From positions 9,950,487 through 10,014,486 of the forward strand of contig NC_054866.1 of NCBI RefSeq assembly GCF_018320785.1: a DNA stretch of 64,000 bases. Direction: 5' to 3'. The position numbers and the translations under genes were made by a program. Numbering within the stretch: the stretch's first letter is position 1; the number at the start of each line of letters is the position of its first letter. Below, piece by piece: positions 48,686 to 60,621 of the stretch. Under the pieces are notes generated by a model. It saw only the letters and a list, made by a program, of their open reading frames with translations. It was not told the DNA's origin and searched no databases. The stretch is from Cheilinus undulatus (Eukaryota > Chordata > Actinopteri > Labriformes > Labridae).

Positions 48686-51600
48686 CAGGGGTGTCAAACT
48701 CAATCACAGCAAGGGCCAGAGTCTGGATTCAGGACCACCCTTAGGGCCTAACAGGGTCACACTTTTAACCATAAACTGTCAACCTTGCTTCACCGGTAAT
48801 AAAATATGAAAATCCCCCCAAAAAACAACTTAGTGCTGATGATAAATGATTTTGACATTTAAAAAGTTAAAAAGATAAGTTTAAAGGCTCCTACTCTGAG
48901 AAAAGAAAATGTATTAGTTCAAAAAGGTCAAAACATGAAATCAAAAAATTATGTTTTTTTTAATGGCAAATACTTTAGGAATAAGTCAATCATAAGCTTT
49001 AAAGGTCAAAATATGAAATAAAATCTGTAATCATTAAATTAAAAGTCAAAATATGATTCAAAATGTTAAATTGTGAGTCTAAAAGGCTTATGAAGTCAAA
49101 GTTTACTGTTGAAAATATGAGGTAAAATACAAAATAATTGTTTAAAAAGGTCAAAATATACTTCAAAAAGAACCCTGCATGATCAGACAAGTTTGTCTTG
49201 TTGGATAGATATTTGTATGTCTCAGATGTTTATTTAACTAAAATCCTCACTAAAAATCCCACATATCTACATCTTGAGTTCATATCAGCTCATAAACTCA
49301 CCAGGAGACCGCCATGTTTTGATCCACATCACATTAGTGTGACATTACGGTTCCGCAGCGCTCCTCTCCTCGCTAAGCAGTGACTGTTTTTCAGACGGTT
49401 TTGTTGCTTGCAGCTGTTGCTGCCATGAGTTTGCTGCGCGTTGGTTTTGTCTCCCTGCTGTCAAAGCTCTGTCATTCTTCTAAGTTTTACCTCAATAAAA
49501 CTCCCTACAAGTGAGGAATTCACTATATAGTGGAGGTGTGCTTGGAGATTTTCAAAATAAAAGTATTATGTACATACGAAGCTTCTCCAAAGAAATGCTG
49601 AAGTGGACTTTTAATTTGAAAGGCGCAATCAGGAAGTCCTTTCAGTTATCTTTACCTGAACCGTGTGGAAACAGAAAGCTTCATAAAGTAGTGATGTGCG
49701 ATACCACTGATTTCCTTTCCGATCCGATACCAAGTAAAATTCAGGCTGGTATCGTCGATACTGATCCGATACCAATACTTTCCGTGAATTCTTAATCTTA
49801 TTTTGATTCAGCCATGTGTGTAGACTCTTAAAACAGCCTACACTAAAACTAAAGAATTAATAGTTTTCATACACTTGCCATTATATATGAAAAGTTATGT
49901 GACTCATTGAAATTGCAAGTAAAATACATAATTTAATGAAAATAAAATAAATGTCATAATAACTGCGTAAGTTTGTCAATACCTGCATTTTAAAATATTC
50001 CATTAACCATCAGTCAAAAGAAATCAGACTGAAAATAGCACAAGTATTTTATAGATACAAAGTTATTATCAGTCTTATTTATAAAATGTTTTTCAATGTT
50101 ACAATGTTACAATGTCATTTAGCAGACGCTTTTCTCCAAAGCGACGTACATTTGAGAGCGAGCAGTTGTATCTTTGTTTTTTAAAGCCCACAATGGCTGT
50201 TTTATTGCAAGAATTATGCATATTTTAGTAAGACCTAGCCTATGTCATGTGTTATAACAATAGTGTAATGTTTTTAGTATCTGTCTCCCCCTTTTGGTTA
50301 TTTAAGGTAATTGAATTTCTGTAGTGTAGTTTGCCATCAGATCTGATTGGTTCATTTGGTCACATGACTTAGCTGAGTCACAGTAGGAGCTGTGGTTGGG
50401 AGACATTGCCATGCGGTCAGCCTGCTTCATCAGCTGCCTTTCTTTCCTTCCCCGTTCCTGAAAGCATCGCTTGTAAGTTTGTTTTTCACTTGTGGCTTAT
50501 TATATTGATTCATCTCTGTTGTTTATGTTTCATATTGCCATAAATCAAAATTTAGAAGTGAGCTAATGATGCTGAGAGATAGCCGTACATGATGCTAGTT
50601 TTTTCCTATGCTAGTTTTGATAGCTTTAATTTGCATGTAGCACGGCTACTGATTTATGTTGAATTTATGACTGTTTGTAGTGTTTCAGTTATATATGAAC
50701 CTAATTTCTGATTGATATTCTTGTACAGTAGATTTATGCAGCAGCTGTTTTGTATGCATGTATGATGTGTATTTAATTGCATCATATAACTGATACAGAA
50801 TTATTTGTATTTTTCAGTTTTACAAAATGTAAACGAAGAGAATGACAGCAACAGTAAAGACCTTGCAACTTTACTCCAGCTTCTGACGTCTCTTCAGTCT
50901 GTTAGCTATCTGTCGATTTGTGTACGGACAATCACACACATTGAGGACAGAATAGCCTATGTAATCCCCTTTAAATGTTTTACTTTACAGGTAACCTTAC
51001 CTGACTAAATTTAGGCCTACTGAATGGATGTGAGGTGATCTCAGGGACAAAGATTTTACTCCAAGCTGAACTCATGCAGTTGTTTATTGTGGCATTTCTT
51101 AATTTCATTACTGATTTAATGACCATATTTATTAATGAACATTTGAATAGAATGGGATTCCGTAGCTTTAAGAATGCAGGGAACTCATGTTGTTTGACCA
51201 TTAAAACAAAACCCAAGTCTAGTAGTCAGACGTATATATCACTTTCCCAAAATTCAGGGGCAGTGCTACACATCTCCAACAGCTCCTTATATATTATTAT
51301 TTTATCCTATATATTATATCCTTATATTATTATTATATATTATTCTCTCTGTCTGCACCTGGATAGTGTCTGCCCGCAGCACTAAAAGGACTCCGAGAGT
51401 GACGTCTGTCTCGCCCTGGCAGCACCTGTCTCTCTCCTCTCCTGCTCTCTGGATCGCCTCATCATATTCTGTTTTATGATTCTCAGGTGTTTAACGGGGT
51501 TTGTGGTGTTGCCACAATACTTAACTGTCTTCTTACACACATCACGTGCCATATCGTTGCTGTTTGTGGTTCTGAAATGTCCACGTGCGACTGCGTTTTA

Positions 51601-52640
51601 GCTAGCAGCATTGCGCTGTGAATCTGTGACGCTCTTACAGAGCCGTATTACGCATGTGACTGACAGGCGAAAGAAGAAGTGGTTCCTACCAACTGGGAAT
51701 GATACAACAAGTTCGTGATAGTTTTACTTTCCATTGTGTTCCTGATAATGGTAAACTATATATTTGTTCACAGTTGTTAAAATATCGATATTTTCACATG
51801 AGAATCGATTCTAGAACATAAATCTCTGGTATTGGAAGGATCGATATTTCAGTATCGATCCGCACATCACTTTCATAAAGAAGAGAAGTTCGGGGAACAA
51901 CTTTATTAAACAGACGCATTTTAGCTCGTGGCCTTCATCTGGTTCATCACAAAAACAGATTTCAAACATTTTCTACCCATGTGGACATAAATACTTGCTA
52001 CAACAAGGTAAATATGGCTCTGTATTTATCATTTTCCTGTCGAGATGGACAGATAACCGCTCATGGTGCAAATATAAAATAGAAGAGACCTCTAATTTTA
52101 GGGTCCTCCATGTGTGAGACGTGCTGCGTTTCTGAGATGTAGCCCTAACACTGGCTACCGCTCTGAAACAGGTTACTGCACAGGAGCAGTGAGGATCACA
52201 CCACTGAACTGTGACGTCACCGTGCCAGCGCAGACCAAAACATGGCGGTCTCCTGGTTAATTTACAAAGTCAAATGACTCAAAATGCAGATATCTTGTGA
52301 GTTTTTTAGTTCAATAACTATATGAGAGATACAAATATCTATCCAACAAGATGAACTTGTCTGATCATGCAGAGTTCTTTGTAAAAATTAGAATTCTGAA
52401 TCTTAAAGCACAAAGTTTTATACCAGAAGTCAAAATTAGGAGTTAAAATGCTCAAAGTAAGACATTTTTGTGACTTAATAAGAATATCTTAAATTCTCAA
52501 GGATAAGTTCACATTTTATACTTCTGCAGACCTCATAGTGATGGGCCAGTTAGCACAGTAACATGAGATCATGTTGCGGGTGGGATTTTACCGTTCCACG
52601 GGCTGGATTTGGACCCCGGGCCTTGAGTTTGACATCTGTG
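48686..52640. mobile_element. Outer hAT relic of the nest (unit 3)
   Basis: Third copy of the insertion with the same ends and the ACTTAGAT/ACTTGGAT duplication. It contains the long-inverted-repeat element at about 49167-52381. Confidence 0.75.
49689..51872 (-). mobile_element. Inner hAT relic (unit 3)
   Basis: Target duplication TCATAAAG at 49681-49688 and 51873-51880. The BED-finger-like frame seen in unit 1 is broken here. Confidence 0.75.
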
Positions 52641-52820
52641 ACTTGGATGTAGAGTAGTTTACCTTTTTACCCATTCATTAGTTTTCTACGCTGAAGCCCA
52701 CCTAAGCCCGATGATGGCTTTTTAACCTTTATGCTGTCCTCGAGTTTGGCTCGTTTTCAAGCGTTTTTACTGAATAAATTTGGGATTCATTGATGTAGTT
52801 GCCTAAGAATAACATGGATG

Positions 52821-53058
52821 TTTCCTACAACACATAGTCCAAAAAGGTTCATTATGTCTGTGCTTAATGATATACTTTTACTTTCGTCTATAACAGACAA
52901 AAAAAGTTTTGAGTTCATACCTTTACACGTTTCGACCTTTCCGTTTTCATCAGAAGTGTCACCTGATGGTAGTGTGACGTGTCCTTATCAGCTGAGGGTG
53001 TGAACTAAAAGCTTTTTTGTCTGTTATAGATGAAAGTATAAGTATTTCCTACAACACA
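52821..53058. repeat. Hairpin repeat with hammerhead-like core (unit 3)
   Basis: Third copy, flanked by TTTCCTACAACACA at 52821-52834 and 53045-53058. The minus-strand core is the same as in unit 2. Confidence 0.45.
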
Positions 53059-54663
53059 CTTTGAAAACACCCTGGATCAGCTTTTCATAAACTTCAGTAT
53101 TCTATGACAACAACACTGAGACAACAGATTACTTTGACTTTCAAAGGTTTATTTGCTGTTGTGCATTTATGTAAACAATAAAATAAATACTTTAAAAATG
53201 AGCAGTTATCACATACAGAGCAGAGCAGAGTCGAGTGGTGCTTCTGACATGCACCATGAACGGATCACAGTACAATCTGAGGAAAGCAGAGCATTGACTA
53301 AAGAGTTCAAGAGTAGAGTTGGACTGCAAAGACGTGGAAACTGCAGGTAAGAAAAAGAGAAAGTGTTGTGAAGTTTTTGTAACGTGTCATTGATTTAATA
53401 CGTGGGTTCATCTGCAACTCTGTTACTACCAACAATAATCAGTCCTGGCTTTTGTAAAGTAGTTGCTGTTTGCACCGATGCCTATTTGCATGTGAGGAGA
53501 ACATTACATTTACATTTACATTACATACATTTTTTTTTACATGCTCACAAATAGGATACAAACACCCAGGGTGCTATTGCTTTGCAAATCAATCTGCTTG
53601 ATTTACCCTGTGCACATGTGCCATGGATTAGCTATCTTTTCCTGTCATTTGCACAGGTTTAGGAGTGCAAAAAGCAGTGCAATTCTTTTGTGTTTTTGAC
53701 TCTATATATTTATCTTTTTTTCTTAGGCTTGGCTCTTTTGCTCTTCCATTGTTTACTTAACTTCAATATATGACTATATGAGCAGAAATGACAGAAAAAT
53801 AAAAAATCGACGTTTTCTTAATCATATTTTTGTTTCATAAACATGGAATTTCAGTGCAAATGCTTTCAGATAAATTAACATGCACTGAAAGTGTTTGTGG
53901 GGTCACAAAGTACAGTTAATGAGCTGCTGTCATTTATTTATATCAATCAGGTATCTGCAAAATCACTCACATTTTTGGGTTCCCTGTCTGCTCTGACACT
54001 AACGGCTCCACTAAAAGGTCAGTTCTAAAGGGGGCTTATAACTCTGACCTGGTAGTTTTTGGTTTCAGTGAAATAATTTTGTTTCTGTGTGTAAATTAAA
54101 ATAATATAAGCATCCAATATAAAACTAGGATGTTTGGAAAAGCTGTGTTAAAAACTCTCCACTCTGTTTAACAGCGCTTGGGAAATACTCAAGATAAAGT
54201 AGGGAGGCTAATAATTATGTCCTTATGTGTGTTGTCATTTTTGGAAGTGTTATATTTTTCCAATATGACAGAGCTCCAGTTACTCTTGAAGATCTATGAA
54301 GAATATACACTATACATCCTTAAGGAACACCTAAAGTTACAGGTGGACACTCTAACTCAGTGGATAACTTCCCTCATGGTGTAAATGTGTCTAACAAAAA
54401 AACAACAATCCATTGGAAACATAATCAAAAGAGCCCCAACAGGGATCACTGTACAACAGGCCATATGCAAACACATCTAAACACTTTTCCCAGGGGCATG
54501 ATGGGAACTTCCCCTAACATCCACCCAGATTTTAAAATGCAGTTTAAAATTACACTTAAGGGGTTCAAATCAGCTCAGAAATGTTAAACCCTGAGATATC
54601 AACACTCCAGTTTTGCTGTTTGTGGATCTGATGAGGAATCACTTCGTGCTTCTGTGCAGTCAA
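53059..54663. other. A-B intergenic DNA without recognised genes (unit 3)
   Basis: Copy of 5364-6971. From about 54500 onwards it shows many single-base shortenings of homopolymers relative to units 1 and 2. Confidence 0.4.
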
Positions 54664-55383
54664 CAGAGGTGGAAAAAGTACAACAGTATTGTTCTCAAGT
54701 AAAAAGTACAGTTATTCTGGTTAAAACTTAAGTTAAAGTAAAAGTACCGATTTAAAATGTACTCCAAAGGTACAAGTACCCCCAAAACATACCGAGTTAC
54801 AATATTTTTTCGGAGGAGTCTTATTTTTCAAGTAAGAATTAACAGAGTTACAAGTCATCTCAAAGAGCCACATGTGAATGCTGATTTACGTAAGTATGTC
54901 CAGAATGCTGCTGCTAGCGCTAAAAGTGTAGCACATCCATTTTAAAAGTCCTAAAATTTTAAAACTTGTTTTTAAAATACTCCATCGCTTACTTCCTATT
55001 TATCTGAACTTTTAATCCTCTACAATCCAACACTCTCATCACTCTCATCACCCTTTTTCAGTTTGTAGTGGACATTCTGAGCAGTAATAATCACATTCAA
55101 GATGACGGAATCAGTTGCCCCCTCACATTAGATCTGCCAACTCACCAGGTTTGTTTGAATCAGTTTAAAGTGCTATTTTTCTTTCCTTGACCTATGACTC
55201 AAATTAGACTGTTCTCTTATACCTCTTTCTATTAACACAACATTCCCAGTGTTAACATCTTCTCACAGTCTCTGTTTATTGAGCTGTTTTGTATGTACAT
55301 GTTTATTTGTATCGAGCCTTTCTCTATAAAGCACTTTGGTTGGCTCATGCTGTTTTTAAATGTGCTATATAACAAATTTGATT
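54664..55383 (+). mobile_element. Truncated MITE and LINE 3' fragment (unit 3)
   Basis: Third copy of the CAGAGGTGG MITE and, from 54898, of the L2/Rex1-group LINE tail. Several homopolymers are one base shorter than in the other units. Confidence 0.5.
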
Positions 55384-55787
55384 CTGACTGGTTCTGTATA
55401 TTCATAGGAAGAAAGAAAATGTTGCCTTCTCTGTATCAGGTTAATGATTGTCATTAATAATACGTGGAAATCACTTGATGCCAAGTGGTTTGTGTTCCTT
55501 CGTAACATTTGTTCCAGCCGCCACATACAAACTCATGTCATCAATGTGTAACAAAAAGCTGGAAAAACATCGAAAGCGTCAATAGAAATGCTTCCTAAAA
55601 GCACTGTTGATTTCTGTAAAAATAGGTGTCATTAAAAAATATCTCAACAGAATCCTTTTATAACATTGCACCACCTCAGCCTGTACACAGTTAACAGTCG
55701 AAAAAACACAGTGTTTCACAGATAGAAATGACGAGTTGAGGGGGGTTTCTTTTCATCTACCAAGGAGGAGGATGGATAGTTTTAAGT
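55384..55787. other. Unassigned intergenic DNA (unit 3)
   Basis: Copy of 7711-8112; nothing recognised. Confidence 0.4.
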
Positions 55788-56519
55788 TAGGGGTGTCAAA
55801 CTCAAGGCCCATGGGCAAAATCAAGCCTGTGGACACTTATACCGGGCCAGCAAAATTATGTCATATTATCATTAAAAAAGATATATTTATAGGTCATTAT
55901 TTTGAATTTTATCTCAGGTTTTAACCTTTTTAACTCCTAACTTTGACTTGCAATCCCGTATTTTGACCTTTTAGTCATCTTGCTCTCTGTCCCTGCTCTC
56001 TTCACCTCCATCATCCTCACCTTGCTCTGTATCCCTGCTTTCTTCACCTCTCTTATCCTCACCTTGACCTCCATCCCTGCCTCGTTCACCTCCATCATAC
56101 TCACTTTTTCTATGTCCCTGCTTTCTTTACCTCCATCATTCTCTTCTTGCTCTTTGTCCTTGCCATCTTCTCCTCTATCTTCTCTTCCTGCTCTCTGTCC
56201 CTGCTTTCTTCACCTCCATTGTTCTCTTTTTTCTTTGTATTGCTGCTTTCTTCTCCTCCATCATCCTCTTCTGCTTTCTTCACCTCCATCACCCTCATTT
56301 TGCTCTCTGTCCCTGTTTTCCTCACCGCCATCATCCTCATCTTGTTCTTTGTCCTTTTCATTTTTCTCCTCCATCATCCTCTTCTTGCTCTCTGTCCTGG
56401 CTTTCTTCACATCCATCATCCTCAACTTGCTTTCCATTGCCGCTTTCTTCTCCTCCGTTGTCTTCTTCTGGCTCACTGCTTTCTTCTCCTCCATCATCCT
56501 CTCCTTGCTTTCTGTCCAC
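55788..56519. repeat. hAT fragment and 39-bp minisatellite (unit 3)
   Basis: Third copy; the array begins at 55979 and is essentially the unit 2 version. Confidence 0.75.
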
Positions 56520-57115
56520 TGTCAATATATATTCAGAAAAGTCTACAGTACTATAAATGTATTTCTTTACTTCTGTATTTGATGCAAACTTCAGTCTGTT
56601 GACCATGTCATGTAGTCACTTTTGATTCAATAGTGATCCTTATTATTAAAAAAGTCAAATTTATAGAACACACAGGCTTCTCAAGCACCCTCCCACCATC
56701 ACCTACATGGGCCCGGATCTCCTTTTTGCTCCTTGTGCTACACCTACACTTCTACCTACTCCTCTTCAGACACACTCAATTTTGTTTATTTTTGTATGTT
56801 GTTTTAGATTTTTATATTGTTCAAAATACGGTTATTCATTCAAATAAACTACAAGTTAAAAAATAGTTACATAAGTTTTAATCAGGCGCTTGTTGTCTCA
56901 GGCCACTTTGTAATCTAAAGTCGGTTTCATTGTCATTTTATCAGCCTGTGACACAACTATAATGGTTTAGATTATTGCAGAAAAATCATTGTCAGAAGTA
57001 TGTCCAAAACAAAATGAGACAAGTTAGAAATTTCTTTAAAAGCACAAAAAATGTTCAAACCTTCTTGATACGTATTACTCATAGATAGAGGCAGATTGAA
57101 CCACCGATTTTAATA
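56520..57115. other. Unassigned DNA upstream of the B' promoter
   Basis: Copy of 8843-9440 and the last stretch of amplified-unit DNA before the divergent part. Confidence 0.4.
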
Positions 57116-57370
57116 CATAAACCTCTACTAAAGTCCTGATTCATGTTTGGTGCTGATAAGGACTGTTGGTGTTTGTGCTCTGGTTGATTGTTTGCCCTGT
57201 AGGTGACCATTGAACTCCCAACCCACTCTCCATGAGGGTGAGGGTTTGAGGCTGAGGTCCACTGCCATGGGGACATGCTGTCTCCACATCCGTAGACCCA
57301 TCCCTCCATCGGTCACCATAAAAACTCTGCTGATGCTGAAGTTCTCCAGTCTCATCACAAGCTCCACCAG
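57116..57370 (+). promoter_or_regulatory. Promoter and non-coding exon 1 of B' (contains the array edge)
   Basis: CATAAAAA at 57317-57324, exon 1 ending at 57370, DR1 motif TGACCATTGAACT at 57204-57216, forkhead-like TGTTTGC just upstream. Sequence is near-identical to the B1/B2 promoters up to about 57275. After that substitutions appear (GACATGC for GACACGC, GTCTCATC for GTCCTGTC) and continue into exon 2 and intron 2. Confidence 0.65.
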
Positions 57371-57814
57371 GTAAGAAGAGCAGCTGCTGTTACTGTTACT
57401 GTGTTTTTGAGGAGGAAGGAAAAATACTTCAGAACAGCTTTATTTCTGTCTCTCCATTAGCTTGTGAAATATTAACCTCTGTGTCACTGATGGATTTGAT
57501 TGTATGAAGCTGTAACTTTGATAATGTTCATCTTGCAGTTGAATTTTAGCACTATTTCAATGATTCCTGCTTCCAGATGATGAGTAGGATCAGAGATACA
57601 GGCTGTTAATTCTTTGACTGTGATTGAACTTTACAGCCTGGATCAGGATGAAGCAGTTTGAGCTCTGTCTCTCACTGTAACCAGGCCTTTTAGACACACA
57701 CACTTCCATTATTTATCTGAGTGTTGCTCATTTCTTTGCATTGTAAAAACTTTTTTGTGTTTGCTGAATGTTACAATGACCATTTTCCCTTTTTCTCCTC
57801 TCCAGACCGCCATC

Positions 57815-60578
57815 ATGAAATACCTGTCTCTTGCTCTCGCCCTCCTGCTGGCTGTCGGTGAGTTCTGAATTCTTTGGTTCTGGAGCGTAAACAAAGAGTC
57901 TTTACCTGTATGAACATCTTAGTTCATCATAACATGATAGTTCAAATAATTCTACCTGGAACCTTCTTTACAGAAGAGGATAAGTTAAACCTGTGAAGGA
58001 AAAAACATTAAAGGGCAAATCAAGAATAAAAGAGAAATTCCTTGACCAAAGTTGAAATGCAATTTCAAGAAAAAAGTCGAAACTTGCTAGTATAAACAGT
58101 GGACCAGTGAGTGTATAAGAGCTAAATAGACAGAATGTCTATGTTATATCCAATTGTGAACTATAGCTTCACATGTTAATCAATATAAGGCATTTTTTAG
58201 AGAAAATTGTAATTCTCTGCTGCTGTCTTAAACACTTGAACATTAACAGGAGATAACCTGTAGTGATGCAGGGGTGACAGACTGAACCCCGACACAATGG
58301 AGATTGATCACTAGTTTATTGATCATGGACAGTACGTGTGGTTCTTTGGAAACTCTAGTTAAAAGTATGCGTACATGAAGCCATAGAGCACTACGTTGCA
58401 TTTTTGTATGGAATTTAGAAAATAAACATGTTTTTATTGCCGCTGTCACGCAGCAGCTTCATGCCTTCTTTCAGAAATGTCTGTATTTGTTTACATTAAT
58501 TTTGCTTATCCTGTGTGATTGCATCACATTACTGTGTTTTATAAACTATAACAAACAGCCGATCTTAGACACTGTGTTTATGAGCTAACAGAGGAAGATC
58601 TACTGTTGTTAAATCCAGTTCTGAAGGATAGGCATTCAGACCAGTATTGTAGTCAAGTCCGAGTCGAGTCCCGAGTCCTGAGTCCCTCGTCTTCAAGTCT
58701 GAGTCACCAAAGAAAAATCAGAGGTTATTCCAAGTCAAGTCCCCACTACATAGTACCTAAAACCCAATAAAATTAAATTGTTAATAATTTTTAAGCCAAT
58801 CCACATTCCCAGGTGGGCTACGTTGATATGTTAATTAATTTATGATTGTCTTCAGCTTTTAATTTTAAAGGACTAGTGGAGCTGTTTACAGCAACTGTGC
58901 ACGAATAAAACCAAACATCTAAAGATCAGTGGTTGAGTGGCCTTAGAGACAGAGTTCATTTTGGCAACTGTTTTTGTTCTGGTCTTTCAACAAAAATACA
59001 CAAGTTTTAGTCACGTTTTAGTCCTAATCACCCTTCATAAATTTACTCTAGTTATAGTCCATGAAAACTACAGAAAGTCCAGGTATAGTCTATAACAAGT
59101 CCTGCCATTTCAGCTTTCACTTTTGGTCACAACAGTTTTTCTCTCTGAAAAAAACAATAAATGGGGGAGCAAGTGGCCTAGTGGTTAAAGGCGCTCCCCA
59201 TGTACACGGGCAGCCTGGGTTGGAATCCGGCCCGAGGCCCCTTACAGGATGTCTCTCCCCACTCTTGACCCTGTTTCCAACTCTATCCACTGTCCTCCTC
59301 TCTCTAATAAAGTCACAAAAGTGCCCAAAAATAAATCCTTAAAAAAAACAAAAAAACAAAAAAAAACAATAAATGAACCCTCATTTAGCTTATTTAAATA
59401 GCCTACTTGTAATAATGTGAAATACAAAGATATAAATACTAACATAAAGTGGATAACAGACCTTTGGGATGTGGGTCATTAATTTTTATTGATATTGATA
59501 CTCTTATTAATACTCTTTAATGATCATACTCTTCATGAATAACATTAACCCTTTTATCACCTTTTAGTGTTCAAGCTTGAAAATGACATACTCAAATACA
59601 GCTGAGTATTTCTCTGCAACTACAAAGTCTCTATAAATAAGCTTGGCATCAATGTAAAGATAACTCTTTAGATTTCAGCAGACGTGTAAAATCCCTGTAG
59701 CAGTTACTGGGACTGAGTAAATAAAGATGGCAAATAGCATAACTGTTTTTTCTGCCTAAAAACTTAGAGTAAATATGTCCTGTGTCAAAGGGAAATACTG
59801 TAAAAGTATTGAGGGTTCCTCGTTTGCAGTAAAGTACTGTGTTTAGAGGAACTGTAGTTTTTGAAATCTTTCCATTCTACTGGCTGTGGTCTGAGTTGTG
59901 TTTTGTTTAGGTGGAAAATGTTGTGCTTGTTAGTTTGCCGTGATCTGTGGGCTTCAAACAGTGTGTGACAGGACTCTGTTGATGGACTCTGAGACTGCCT
60001 TTTAAAGGTTTTCCTCAGAGGAGAGCTAGCCCCAGATATGGGCCTGTATATGAAAGGGTTAATTATATTAACAGGATTGTGTATTTAGGGAATAAAAATT
60101 AGACAAATTTTTTAACTGTTTTATATCTATGTTATATTTTTCACTTTTAAAACGACTGGATTCATTCAGATTTCTCACTAAAATTCACATTTTCTCTGTG
60201 ACATTTGAACACATCATAAAAAGTTTTTAACCATCCCCCTTTAATGCTCTAAAGTCTGAACTGTCATTAAACACATCATAATTTTACCGTATACCAACCT
60301 TGTCACCTTGTCATGTTAACACAGATTTCAACACTGGATTGATATTTTTAACTAATGGGACTCACTACAAGGTTTAAGAGTTTTTTATTACTGTACAGCA
60401 GCAACAGCAGCTAATATGACCAGTCTGAGCAGCTGATGGAGATTTTCAGTGATTCAAGGGTAGGCCAACAGGATTTTAGTTCAATTTCTTGTAAAGATTA
60501 CCGCTGGAATGCAGAGAAGAGCCACAGGTTCCTATCAACCTATCAGCTCCTCTCTCGGTCACCCAGGCTCCCTCGCTC

Positions 60579-60621
<43 letters not shown>

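Noticed and set aside
59164-59235. Possible tRNA gene
   Set aside because: The A and B boxes belong to a SINE: it has a non-tRNA body, an A-rich tail and a target duplication, and the cloverleaf arms do not pair as in a functional tRNA.
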